This document shows positions 15,871 to 24,252 of a DNA stretch of 52,192 nucleotides, piece after piece (positions within the stretch are counted from its first letter, which is position 1; every line of letters begins with the position of its first letter). Below the pieces are notes generated by a model, which saw nothing but the letters and a program-made list of their open reading frames with translations, did not search any database and was not told the origin of the DNA. Source of the DNA: Candidatus Omnitrophota bacterium. Lineage in GTDB: Bacteria > Omnitrophota > Gorgyraeia > JABMRN01 > RBG-13-46-9. Location of the stretch: assembly GCA_016782445.1 (NCBI GenBank), contig JADHYM010000004.1, positions 1 through 52,192 on the forward strand. Direction: 5' to 3'. The position numbers and the translations under genes were made by a program.

Positions 15871-17049
15871 ATGAAATCAAAGGACGTAACAAAGCTTTAC
15901 GATAAGTATGTAATGAAAACCTATACGAGAGTTCCTCTCGTATTTGAGAAAGCCAGGGGCGCCGATGTTACTGATATCGACGGCAAGAAGTACCTTGATT
16001 TTTTTCCGGGCTGGGCGGTAAGCGGGATAGGGCATTGCCACCCCGGGGTGCAAAAAGCCGTATCGAGACAGGTTAAAAAACTTATACACGTATCGAATAA
16101 TTATTATAGTGCGCTTCAGGGGATGCTCGCTAAGAAAATAATTTCGCACTCCTTTCCGGGAAAGGTGTTTTTTGCCAATTCAGGAGCCGAGGCGAATGAG
16201 GCCGCAGTGAAGCTGGCGCGGTTGTATGGGCATGAAAAGGGAAAATATGAGATCATTACGATGAAGAAGTCCTTTCACGGAAGGACGCTCGCTATGATAA
16301 CGGCTACGGGCCAGGATAAGGTAAAAAAAGGGTTTAGCCCGCTTCCCGCGGGATTTAAGCACGTTCCCTTTAACGATTACAAGGCGCTTGCAAAAGCCGT
16401 AAACGCGAAAACCGCCGGTATAATGCTCGAGCTTATCCAGTGCGAAGGCGGTATCAATATAGCCTCGAAGGAATATATAAGGAAGGTAAGGAGGCTGTGC
16501 GATAAAAAAGGCATAGTCTTTATAATAGATGAAGTGCAGACAGGCATGGGCCGGACAGGAAAAATGTTTTGCTACCAGAATTATGCAGTAAAGCCGGACG
16601 TCATAACGCTTGCGAAGGCGATCGGCGGCGGACTTCCCATAGGCGTCATGGTAGCGAGGGGAAAATTCAGAGATGTCCTGAAGCCCGGTACGCACGCCTC
16701 GACTTTCGGAGGAGGGCCGCTTGTAGCGGGAGCCGCGCTTTCGGTTTTTGAAGCTATAGAGCACGATAGGCTCCTTAAGAACGCCGAAAGAAAAGGAAAA
16801 TATCTTGTGGCTAAACTTCTTGGGCTCAAAAGAAAATACCCCTCGATAAAAGAGGTGAGGGCCGTTGCGCTTACGATAGGGGTGGAGCTTTCGATAAAGG
16901 GCGATGATATATATAAAAAGTGCCTCGAGAAGAGGCTTCTTATAAATTGTACTCAAGGGAATGTTTTGAGGATAATGCCGCCGATTACCGTAACTAGAAA
17001 TGAGATAGATAGGGCTATAAAAATACTTGATGAGGTTTTACATGGCTAA
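15871..17049 (+). CDS. argD: Acetylornithine aminotransferase
   Basis: 392 residues, class III PLP aminotransferase. Visible motifs are NSGAEANEAAVKLARLYG, SFHGRTLAMITATGQ, FIIDEVQTGMGRTGK and the PLP lysine in ITLAKAIGGGLPIG, then STFGGGPL. It converts N-acetylglutamate semialdehyde to N-acetylornithine. Members of this family can also serve as succinyl-DAP aminotransferase, but the dap run downstream uses DapL. Its end overlaps argF by 8 bases. Confidence 0.94.
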   Translation: MKSKDVTKLYDKYVMKTYTRVPLVFEKARGADVTDIDGKKYLDFFPGWAVSGIGHCHPGVQKAVSRQVKKLIHVSNNYYSALQGMLAKKIISHSFPGKVFFANSGAEANEAAVKLARLYGHEKGKYEIITMKKSFHGRTLAMITATGQDKVKKGFSPLPAGFKHVPFNDYKALAKAVNAKTAGIMLELIQCEGGINIASKEYIRKVRRLCDKKGIVFIIDEVQTGMGRTGKMFCYQNYAVKPDVITLAKAIGGGLPIGVMVARGKFRDVLKPGTHASTFGGGPLVAGAALSVFEAIEHDRLLKNAERKGKYLVAKLLGLKRKYPSIKEVRAVALTIGVELSIKGDDIYKKCLEKRLLINCTQGNVLRIMPPITVTRNEIDRAIKILDEVLHG

Positions 17050-17956
17050 AAGAGACCTGATTTCTATAACGGATTTCAAGAAACAGGAAATCCTTGGCCT
17101 TTTTAAGGAGGCTAAAAAGTTTAAAAAGAACCCATTTTGCAGGAAGAACGCGCTTTCTTCAAAATCAATAGCGCTTGTTTTTCAGAAACCGTCTAACAGG
17201 ACCAGGGTTTCTTTCGAGGTAGGGATGGTGGACCTGGGCGGGCACGCGGTATATCTGGGGCCCGACGAGCTTAAATTAGGCGTGAGGGAAAGCGTCAAGG
17301 ACATTGCCAAGGTTCTCTCCAGGTATCTTGACGGTATAGTAGCGAGAACGTTCAAGCATGAGGACGTGGTTGCCCTCGCAAAATTCTCCACGGTACCCGT
17401 AATAAACGGCTTAAGTGAGCTCTTGCATCCGTGCCAGGCGCTCGGGGATCTTTTTACGATAGACAATTATTTTGGAAATAAAAAAATAAAGATAGCCTTT
17501 ATCGGAGACGGAAATAACGTGCTTCATTCTTTACTTCTCGGATGCGGCATGCTCGGGAGGGATATATACGCGGCGACGCCCGCGGGCTGTGGTCCGAAGA
17601 AGGAGATCCTTAAAGCCGCCGGAAAGTTAGCGGCAAGAAGTAAATCTACGATCGAGATCACGCATGACGCTTGTGAATGCGTTAGCAATGCGGACGTTAT
17701 TTACACCGACGTATGGGTGAGTATGGGGCATGAGGCGGAAAGGGAAAAGAGAATAAAGCTTTTTAAACCGTTCCAGGTGAATAAAAAACTGGTTTCGCTG
17801 GCCAAGAAAAGCGCTTTGATAATGCACTGTCTTCCCGCTCACAGGGGAGAAGAGATAACCGACGAGGTCATAGATAGTAAGAACTCTGTCGTATACGAGC
17901 AGGCCGAAAACAGGATGCACGTGCAGAAGGCAGTACTCTTGAAATTGATAAAATAG
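17042..17956 (+). CDS. argF: Ornithine carbamoyltransferase
   Basis: 304 residues. The carbamoyl-phosphate motif appears as SNRTRVSFEVG (STRT-type), with HPCQALGDL and the ornithine-binding MHCLPAHRGEEI. It joins ornithine and carbamoyl phosphate to give citrulline. The ATG at 17042 is used, with a GAGG site 6 bases upstream; it starts inside the argD end. Length is normal. Confidence 0.96.
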   Translation: MAKRDLISITDFKKQEILGLFKEAKKFKKNPFCRKNALSSKSIALVFQKPSNRTRVSFEVGMVDLGGHAVYLGPDELKLGVRESVKDIAKVLSRYLDGIVARTFKHEDVVALAKFSTVPVINGLSELLHPCQALGDLFTIDNYFGNKKIKIAFIGDGNNVLHSLLLGCGMLGRDIYAATPAGCGPKKEILKAAGKLAARSKSTIEITHDACECVSNADVIYTDVWVSMGHEAEREKRIKLFKPFQVNKKLVSLAKKSALIMHCLPAHRGEEITDEVIDSKNSVVYEQAENRMHVQKAVLLKLIK

Positions 17957-17964
17957 GTGAGGAA

Positions 17965-19140
17965 ATGAAAAAAATTATATTAGCGTACTCCGGCGGGTTG
18001 GACACATCGGTTGCCGTCAGGTGGCTTAAGGAAAAGGGTTTTAACGTTATTTGTTACATGGCGGACGTGGGCCAGGGGCAGAATTTTTCTATTGCCATAA
18101 AAAGGGCCAAAAAGACAGGCGCCTCCAAGGTAATAGTAGGCGATCTTAAAAAGGAATTCGTAAATGACTTTGTCTGGCCGAGTCTAAAGGCAAACGCTGT
18201 CTACGAGTCCAAATACTTTCTGGCGACAGCGCTTTCGAGGCCTGTTATCGCGAAGGCACTTGTAAATGCGGCACACGCTGAAAAGGCGGACTTTGTGGCG
18301 CACGGGTGCACGGGCAAAGGAAACGACCAGGTAAGGTTCGAGGTTTCGATAGCTGCGCTTGACCCTAAAATAAAGGTTATAGCCCCTGTAAGGGAATGGG
18401 ATCTTCCGACAAGGGAATCAGAGATAAGGTATGCTAAAGTGCATAATATAGCTATAGATGTTACAAAAAAGAAGCCCTACAGCATCGATAGAAACGTATG
18501 GGGGGTAAGCATAGAAAGCGGAAAGTTGGAAGACCCGTGGTTTGAACCGACTGAAGACGCTTATCAAATTACTCTTCCGGTCGAAAAGTCTCCCGCGAAG
18601 GGGGCATATCTTGAAATTTACTTTAAACACGGCATTCCGAAAAAGATTAACGGGAAGGCGTACGATGGGTTTAAACTCATCGAAAAGCTGAACTCGATCG
18701 GCGGAAAGCATTCTATAGGAAGGTCGGATCTTATAGAGGACAGGCTGGTAGGGATTAAGTCCAGAGAGATCTACGAGGCGCCGGCTGCTTTTATACTTTT
18801 CGAGGCGCATAAAGCGCTTGAGGGTTTGACGCTCGACAGGGAAATGCTTTATTTTAAGGAACTTGTGTCGCTAAAATACGCAAGGCTTATATATGACGGG
18901 CTCTGGTTTACGCCGCTTAAACAGGCGATCGACAGGTTTGTAGATTATACGCAAAGAAACGTTCAAGGGACGGTTAAAATAAAGCTCCTAAAGGGGAATG
19001 CTTTTGTTGTGGGCAGAAAGTCGCCGTGTTCAGCGTATAAGAAGGAGCTTGCCACCTACTCAAAAGGCGACAAGTTCGACCAGTCTCTTGCGAAGGGATT
19101 TATCGAATTATTCGGGCTACCGTACAGGAAGAAGCTATAA
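17965..19140 (+). CDS. argG: Argininosuccinate synthase
   Basis: 391 residues. The N-type ATP pyrophosphatase loop is at the start (LAYSGGLDTSVAVRWL), followed by HGCTGKGNDQVRFE and SIDRNVWGVSIE. It condenses citrulline and aspartate. The last codons and stop already belong to the repeat AGCTATA that continues into the gap before argH. A hand-counted 60-base line inside the gene is about 55% GC, far above argH. Confidence 0.96.
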   Translation: MKKIILAYSGGLDTSVAVRWLKEKGFNVICYMADVGQGQNFSIAIKRAKKTGASKVIVGDLKKEFVNDFVWPSLKANAVYESKYFLATALSRPVIAKALVNAAHAEKADFVAHGCTGKGNDQVRFEVSIAALDPKIKVIAPVREWDLPTRESEIRYAKVHNIAIDVTKKKPYSIDRNVWGVSIESGKLEDPWFEPTEDAYQITLPVEKSPAKGAYLEIYFKHGIPKKINGKAYDGFKLIEKLNSIGGKHSIGRSDLIEDRLVGIKSREIYEAPAAFILFEAHKALEGLTLDREMLYFKELVSLKYARLIYDGLWFTPLKQAIDRFVDYTQRNVQGTVKIKLLKGNAFVVGRKSPCSAYKKELATYSKGDKFDQSLAKGFIELFGLPYRKKL

Positions 19141-19156
19141 GCTGTAAGCTATAAGC
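19133..19156 (+). repeat. Left inverted array of AGCTATA/AGCTGTA units before argH
   Basis: Three 7-8-base units, AGCTATA, AGCTGTA and AGCTATA, beginning in the last codons of argG and ending just before the argH ribosome site. The reverse complement is found immediately after argH at 20569-20599. Confidence 0.75.
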
Positions 19157-19166
19157 GGAGGGAACA

Positions 19167-20567
19167 ATGGCAAAGAAACTTTGGGGTGGAAGATTTAGTA
19201 AAAAAACCGACCCGATGGTTGAAGAATTTACAAAATCTATAGACCATGACTATAAATTAGCGGAATATGATGTTATGGGATCAAAAATACATGTTAGAGT
19301 TCTAAGAAAAAGCGGACTTCTTACAAGTCAAGAAGAAACCAAACTCATGGTAGCTCTGAATAAAATATCTGGCCAAATAGAAAACGGGAAATTTAATCCA
19401 GATAAGAAATGTGAAGATATTCATACTAATATTCAAAATTTACTAGAAAAAAATAAAATAATAGGTGATTTAGTGCTTAAGTTGCATGCGGCAAGATCGA
19501 GAAACGATCAGGTGCTTTTTTCGCTAAAGCTATTTTGTAAAACGGAACTATTAGAACTAAATATCTTATGTGTAGAATTACAGAAATCATTACTAGGAGT
19601 AGTTAGGAAAAATATAGGTTTAATAATACCTGGCTATACCCACTTACAGCACGCACAGCTTGTATTATTATCCGATTATTTGCAATCGTATGTTGAGATG
19701 TTGGAGAGAGACGATTTTAGGTTGAGCTCGATAAGAAACAATATAAAGCTATCTCTAGGTGCAGGGGCCCTAGCGGGTACCCCAATTGAACCAAAAAAAT
19801 ATAAAGATGCTATAAAAGAATTTCTTCTTGAAGAAAAAGAGTTAGCAAAAGTGCTTAATATAGAAGAAAGCCTTACGACACCAAAATCAATTGAAACTGT
19901 AAGCGATAGAGATTTTGTTATCGAAATCCTATCTGCATTATCAATTTTAGGTATGCATCTTTCTAGGTTGGCGGAAGATTTAATAGTATGGTCAACAAAA
20001 GAGTTTGGTTTTGTAGAGCTAGACGATGCGTTTGCTACGGGTAGCTCTTTAATGCCGCAAAAGAAGAACCCAGATGTACTTGAGCTGATAAGAGGTTATA
20101 CGGGTACACTATATGGCAATTTGGTAAGTGTATTGACAGTAATGAAGGGGTTGCCCCTTACATATAATAGAGATATGCAACTTGATAAACCGCCTCTTTT
20201 TAGTTCATTTGAGATTATAGAAAAAGAACTAAAGGTATTACCTAAGCTTATCGAAACGCTTAAGTGGAATAAGGCAAATATTAAAAAAGTTATAGACGAA
20301 GACGAAACCTTATATGCTACAGATCTCGTTTATTACCTTATTGGTAAAAATATCCCGTTTAAAAACGCTCATGATATTATAGGAAAATTAGTTAAATTTT
20401 CGCTTAATACAGGGAGAAAAATAAAGGATATGAAAGATCAGGAGCTTAAGCAATTTTCAAACAAGCTAAAACACGATGAAATATATAAGCTTATTGATCC
20501 GGAAGTATCAGTATTGTCTAGAGTTTCAGTCAATAGAACAAAAATAAAAGAAAAGGAGAAAGCTTAG
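19167..20567 (+). CDS. argH: Argininosuccinate lyase
   Basis: 466 residues. Fumarase-superfamily motifs are intact: LHAARSRNDQV, YTHLQHAQ and the catalytic serine loop GSSLMPQKKNPD. It splits argininosuccinate into arginine and fumarate, completing the pathway. It stands out from its neighbours: two hand-counted 60-base lines are about 37% and 32% GC, and AT-ending codons such as TTA, ATA and AAA are frequent. It is bounded exactly by inverted arrays of AGCTATA-type units, with a GGAGG site inside the bounded segment. Together these suggest a gene acquired or replaced by transfer. Confidence 0.96.
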   Translation: MAKKLWGGRFSKKTDPMVEEFTKSIDHDYKLAEYDVMGSKIHVRVLRKSGLLTSQEETKLMVALNKISGQIENGKFNPDKKCEDIHTNIQNLLEKNKIIGDLVLKLHAARSRNDQVLFSLKLFCKTELLELNILCVELQKSLLGVVRKNIGLIIPGYTHLQHAQLVLLSDYLQSYVEMLERDDFRLSSIRNNIKLSLGAGALAGTPIEPKKYKDAIKEFLLEEKELAKVLNIEESLTTPKSIETVSDRDFVIEILSALSILGMHLSRLAEDLIVWSTKEFGFVELDDAFATGSSLMPQKKNPDVLELIRGYTGTLYGNLVSVLTVMKGLPLTYNRDMQLDKPPLFSSFEIIEKELKVLPKLIETLKWNKANIKKVIDEDETLYATDLVYYLIGKNIPFKNAHDIIGKLVKFSLNTGRKIKDMKDQELKQFSNKLKHDEIYKLIDPEVSVLSRVSVNRTKIKEKEKA

Positions 20568-20568
20568 A

Positions 20569-20599
20569 GCTTATAGCTTAAAGCTTACAGCTTATAGCT
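20569..20599 (-). repeat. Right inverted array of AGCTATA-type units after argH
   Basis: GCTTATAGCTTAAAGCTTAC followed by AGCTTATAGCT, the reverse complement of the array at 19133-19156 with one extra unit. It starts one base after the argH stop and ends just before the lysA ribosome site. Confidence 0.75.
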
Positions 20600-20606
20600 G
20601 GAGAAT

Positions 20607-21848
20607 ATGCATCGCTTTAAATACAAACATAACGCGCTTTTTTGCGAAGACGTAAGCGTCGCCGAGATAGCCGAACATGTCGGCACGCCGCTTTATATCT
20701 ACTCAAAAAATACGCTCATTGACCACTATCGAAAGATCGAGAACGCGCTTCGCGAGATAGCGCCGCTTATCTGCTTTTCGGTAAAGAGCAATTCAAACCT
20801 CTCGGTTTTAAGGGCCCTTGTCGCCGCTGGTGCCGGGCTCGACATTGTGTCCGGCGGAGAGCTCTATCGGGCGAAGTGTGCCAAGGCGAGCCCGAGAAAG
20901 ATCGTATATGCGGGTGTCGGCAAGAAGAAGGACGAGATCCTCGAGGCGATACGCTATGGCATACTTTTTTTCAACATTGAGTCGCAGGAAGAGCTCGAGC
21001 TTATAAACAGGTGTGCCGGAACGCTCAGGAAGAAGGTAAACGTAGCCGTCCGGATCAATCCGGACGTAGGGGCCTCTACGCACAGCTATATCACTACGGG
21101 AAAGTCGCATACGAAGTTTGGCGTAGATTTTGACACGGCGAAAAAGATTTTTCGTTTGTCCTGGAAATACAGGAACACACGGATGAACGGCGTGCACGTT
21201 CATGTCGGCTCGCAGATATTGAATTCCCGGCCCTTTGAGAAGGCGGTCAGGAAGGTCCTCGTCTTTTTAAAAGAGAACGAGATATTTATAGAATACCTCA
21301 ACATAGGAGGTGGGCTCGGAATAGTCTATTCTTTTGAAAAGCCCCAGACGGCCGCTTCTTTTGCGATGAGGGTCCTACCGCTTATTAAGAAAACGGGCTT
21401 AAAGCTTATAGTAGAGCCCGGCAGGTTCATATCCGGAAACTCCGGCATTATGGTTACAAAAGTCCTTTACAGGAAAAAGACCGCGGGCAAAAATTTCGCG
21501 ATTGTTGACTCAGGCATGAATGACCTGATAAGGCCGAGCCTTTACGAGGCTCACCATACGATCGTTCCGGTCAGGAAAAGCAAAAAAAGCGCTAAAATAA
21601 AGTATGACATAGTAGGACCTATTTGCGAGACAGGGGACTTTCTCGCAAAGGGGCGGAGTCTGCCGAGTCTCCGGCAGGGAGAGCTTTTAGCTATCATGGG
21701 AGCGGGCGCGTACGGCTACACCATGTCCTCAAACTATAACTCACGCTGTCGCGCAGCCGAGGTAATGGTTGACGGCGCGAAATTCTTCGTTGTAAAGATG
21801 CGTGAAACTTACAAGAATCTTGTGAGAGGGGAAACAGGTAGAAACTGA
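20607..21848 (+). CDS. lysA: Diaminopimelate decarboxylase
   Basis: 413 residues, fold III PLP decarboxylase. The PLP lysine is in CFSVKSNSNLSVLRAL (about K60). The glycine loop GGGLGI, EPGRFISGNSG and the substrate/dimer motif CETGDFLAKGR are all visible. It makes lysine from meso-diaminopimelate. It leads the lysine run, with its stop overlapping the dapF start, and returns to the GC-richer composition lost in argH. Confidence 0.96.
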   Translation: MHRFKYKHNALFCEDVSVAEIAEHVGTPLYIYSKNTLIDHYRKIENALREIAPLICFSVKSNSNLSVLRALVAAGAGLDIVSGGELYRAKCAKASPRKIVYAGVGKKKDEILEAIRYGILFFNIESQEELELINRCAGTLRKKVNVAVRINPDVGASTHSYITTGKSHTKFGVDFDTAKKIFRLSWKYRNTRMNGVHVHVGSQILNSRPFEKAVRKVLVFLKENEIFIEYLNIGGGLGIVYSFEKPQTAASFAMRVLPLIKKTGLKLIVEPGRFISGNSGIMVTKVLYRKKTAGKNFAIVDSGMNDLIRPSLYEAHHTIVPVRKSKKSAKIKYDIVGPICETGDFLAKGRSLPSLRQGELLAIMGAGAYGYTMSSNYNSRCRAAEVMVDGAKFFVVKMRETYKNLVRGETGRN

Positions 21849-22666
21849 TGCAGGTTGAGTTTACCAAAGCTGTTGCCAGCGGCAATGACTTCGTGATTCT
21901 CAATAATTTTGGCAACAAATACCGGGATCTTAAGACGAGGTTTGCGGATTTTGCCCGTTTCGTTTGCCACAGGAGATTTTCAATAGGCGCTGACGGACTT
22001 CTCGTTCTGGAAGCGTCTAAAAAAGCTGATTTCAAAATGAGAATTTTTAATCCGGACGGCCGAGAGGTTTCCATGTGCGGCAACGGTATACGCGTTTCGG
22101 CGGTGTGCGCATATGAAAACAATCTGGCGGGTGAAAAAATGAAGATCGAAACTCTTGCCGGCGCGCTGGCCGCAGAAATAAACGGGCAGAGCGTAAAGGT
22201 TAAAATGACCGAGCCGAAGAATGTTAAAATAGATCAGAATATAGGCGTTGAGTCATCTATCGTAAACATGCACAGCGTGGACACGGGCGTTCCGCACGCG
22301 ATCCATTTTGTGGATAACATAGAAGATTACCCGGTAAAGAAAATAGGCGAACTCGTAAGGCGTCACAAAGTTTTTGAGCCCGAGGGAACAAATGCCGATT
22401 TCGTAAAGATTATAGATCCTTCTACCATAGAGGTACGGACCTACGAGCGGGGAGTTGAGGACGAGACCCTGGCCTGTGGCACCGGCATTGTGGCGTCGGC
22501 TGTTATCGCGAACATTGTTCATGACGTGAGCCAGCCGGTGAGCGTGCTTACAAAAAGCAAAGAGACGCTAAAAGTTTATTTTAGGAAGGAACGGGACGTT
22601 TTTAAAGATGTCTATTTTGAAGGAAAAGCATTTATCGTATTTAAGGGGGTGCTCGATTATGTTTAA
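21848..22666 (+). CDS. dapF: Diaminopimelate epimerase
   Basis: 272 residues. Both catalytic cysteine motifs are present: MCGNGIRVSAV and ETLACGTGIVASAV. Substrate-binding NxDG-type residues occur in the N-terminal half (RIFNPDGREVSMCGNG). It converts LL-DAP to meso-DAP, which serves peptidoglycan and lysine. Its start shares bases with the lysA stop and its end overlaps dapA by 8 bases. Confidence 0.96.
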   Translation: MQVEFTKAVASGNDFVILNNFGNKYRDLKTRFADFARFVCHRRFSIGADGLLVLEASKKADFKMRIFNPDGREVSMCGNGIRVSAVCAYENNLAGEKMKIETLAGALAAEINGQSVKVKMTEPKNVKIDQNIGVESSIVNMHSVDTGVPHAIHFVDNIEDYPVKKIGELVRRHKVFEPEGTNADFVKIIDPSTIEVRTYERGVEDETLACGTGIVASAVIANIVHDVSQPVSVLTKSKETLKVYFRKERDVFKDVYFEGKAFIVFKGVLDYV

Positions 22667-23525
22667 AGGTTCTTTTGTAGCTATAGTTACGCCTTTTAAG
22701 AATGGAAAAGTAGATAAAACGAAGTTCAGGGAGCTTATCGAGTTTCAGATCGAGAATGGAACCGATGGCATAGTCCCGGCAGGATGCACAGGCGAGGCTG
22801 CGACGCTTACGCACCAGGAGCAAACGGCGCTCGTTAAGCTTACATGCGAGATAGTGAATGACCGCGTGCCGGTCATAGCCGGCGCCGGATCTAATTCTAC
22901 GGCCGAGGCTGTCTCACTGACGAAATGCGCGAAACGAGCGGGTGCCGACGGAATCCTTTCGATAACGCCGTATTACAACAAGCCTACGCCCGAGGGACAA
23001 TACAGACATTATGAGGCGGTCGCTAAGGCCGTTGATATACCGATCATGATTTACAACGTGCCTTCACGAACGGGAATATCCATAAAGCCGGAGACGGTCG
23101 CGAGGCTCTCAAAAATTGATAATATCGCGGCGATAAAAGAAGCCTCCGGAAGCCTGGACCAGGTAAGCCAGATCATCTCACTCTGCGACATAACGGTTTT
23201 AAGCGGAGACGATTCGCTTACGCTTCCGATGATGGCTGTGGGTGCCCGGGGAGTTGTGAGTGTGGTCGCGAATGTTGTGCCGGGTGAGGTTCATGAAATG
23301 ACAAAGGCGTACCTGGACGGAAATATTGAAGAGGCCAGAAAAATGCACTATAAAATACTTCCTCTATGCAAGGCCATGTTCATAGAGACAAACCCGTTGC
23401 CGGTAAAGACATCGCTTAAGATGCTCGGCATGCTGAATGGCGAGATGCGCCTTCCTCTCTGCGAAATGGAAGCTAAAAACCGCGCAACGCTAAAGAAAGC
23501 GCTTAAGGAGTACGGGCTTTTATGA
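22659..23525 (+). CDS. dapA: 4-hydroxy-tetrahydrodipicolinate synthase
   Basis: 288 residues. The Schiff-base lysine is in AAIKEASG (about K160); the pyruvate-binding GCTGEAATL and the catalytic-triad tyrosine in IMIYNVPSRTG are present. It joins pyruvate and aspartate semialdehyde. The ATG at 22659 (GGGGG site upstream, overlapping the dapF end) matches the family start MFKGSFVAIVTPF. Confidence 0.97.
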   Translation: MFKGSFVAIVTPFKNGKVDKTKFRELIEFQIENGTDGIVPAGCTGEAATLTHQEQTALVKLTCEIVNDRVPVIAGAGSNSTAEAVSLTKCAKRAGADGILSITPYYNKPTPEGQYRHYEAVAKAVDIPIMIYNVPSRTGISIKPETVARLSKIDNIAAIKEASGSLDQVSQIISLCDITVLSGDDSLTLPMMAVGARGVVSVVANVVPGEVHEMTKAYLDGNIEEARKMHYKILPLCKAMFIETNPLPVKTSLKMLGMLNGEMRLPLCEMEAKNRATLKKALKEYGLL

Positions 23526-24232
23526 CGAAAATTGTTATTAGCGGTGCGCTCGGCAGAATGGGTAAGCGTATAAGAGAGCTGGCCGAAAAGGACCGAGAGC
23601 TGGAAATTACAGGCCTTCTTGAAAAAGTTCCCCGTGCAGATCTTGGAATATTCTCTTCTTTAAATGATTTAAAGAAAGGGTTTGACTGTGTGATTGAATT
23701 TACCACTCCCGAGGCTACGCTTTTGCGGGTAAAGGAAGCGAAGAAGCTTGAAAAAGCAATCGTGATAGGCACGACCGGACTTTCTAAAGAGCAGCAACAT
23801 GTTATTTACGAGGCGTCTTTACGTATACCAATAGTATTCGCGCCGAACATGTCTTGCGGGGTTAATCTTTTTTTAAGCCTCATAGGAAAATCAGCCGGTG
23901 TTTTGGGAAAGGATTACAGGGTGAGCGTGAAAGAAGCGCACCACGTACACAAGCAGGATAAACCGAGCGGCACGGCGAAGCTCATGCGAGAGATCGTCAA
24001 AAAAAGCCTTGAGAGAGACGAGGAGATTTCTATAGAATCTGTCCGTCGAGGCGAGATCGTAGGAGACCACGAAATTGTGTTTGAAAGTGAAGTAGATACG
24101 ATAAAGATATCGCATAGCGCAAAGACGAGGGACATCTTCGCCCTGGGCGCTTTAAAGGCCGCGAAGTTTGTCGTAAAAAAGAAAAAAGGCATGTTCGACA
24201 TGCTCGAAGTGCTGGGGCTTAAGCCTGCCTGA
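23522..24232 (+). CDS. dapB: 4-hydroxy-tetrahydrodipicolinate reductase
   Basis: 236 residues. The nucleotide-binding start GALGRMGKRI, FTTPEATL, APNMSCGVN and the substrate-binding KPSGTAKLM are present. It reduces the DapA product to tetrahydrodipicolinate. The ATG overlaps the dapA stop (ATGA). The stop codon lies in the loop of a GC-rich hairpin. Confidence 0.96.
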   Translation: MTKIVISGALGRMGKRIRELAEKDRELEITGLLEKVPRADLGIFSSLNDLKKGFDCVIEFTTPEATLLRVKEAKKLEKAIVIGTTGLSKEQQHVIYEASLRIPIVFAPNMSCGVNLFLSLIGKSAGVLGKDYRVSVKEAHHVHKQDKPSGTAKLMREIVKKSLERDEEISIESVRRGEIVGDHEIVFESEVDTIKISHSAKTRDIFALGALKAAKFVVKKKKGMFDMLEVLGLKPA

Positions 24233-24240
24233 CGGCAGGC
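24223..24240. repeat. Small GC-rich hairpin across the dapB stop
   Basis: GCCTGCC at 24223-24229, loop TGAC, GGCAGGC at 24234-24240. The loop contains the dapB TGA. It lies inside the operon with no T run and may affect relative expression of dapB and dapL. Confidence 0.55.
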
Positions 24241-24252
24241 AGGGAGTAAAAA

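Noticed and set aside
16180-16956. Reverse-strand frame of 258 codons opposite argD
   Set aside because: argD is intact with all motifs; the opposite frame has no recognisable domain.
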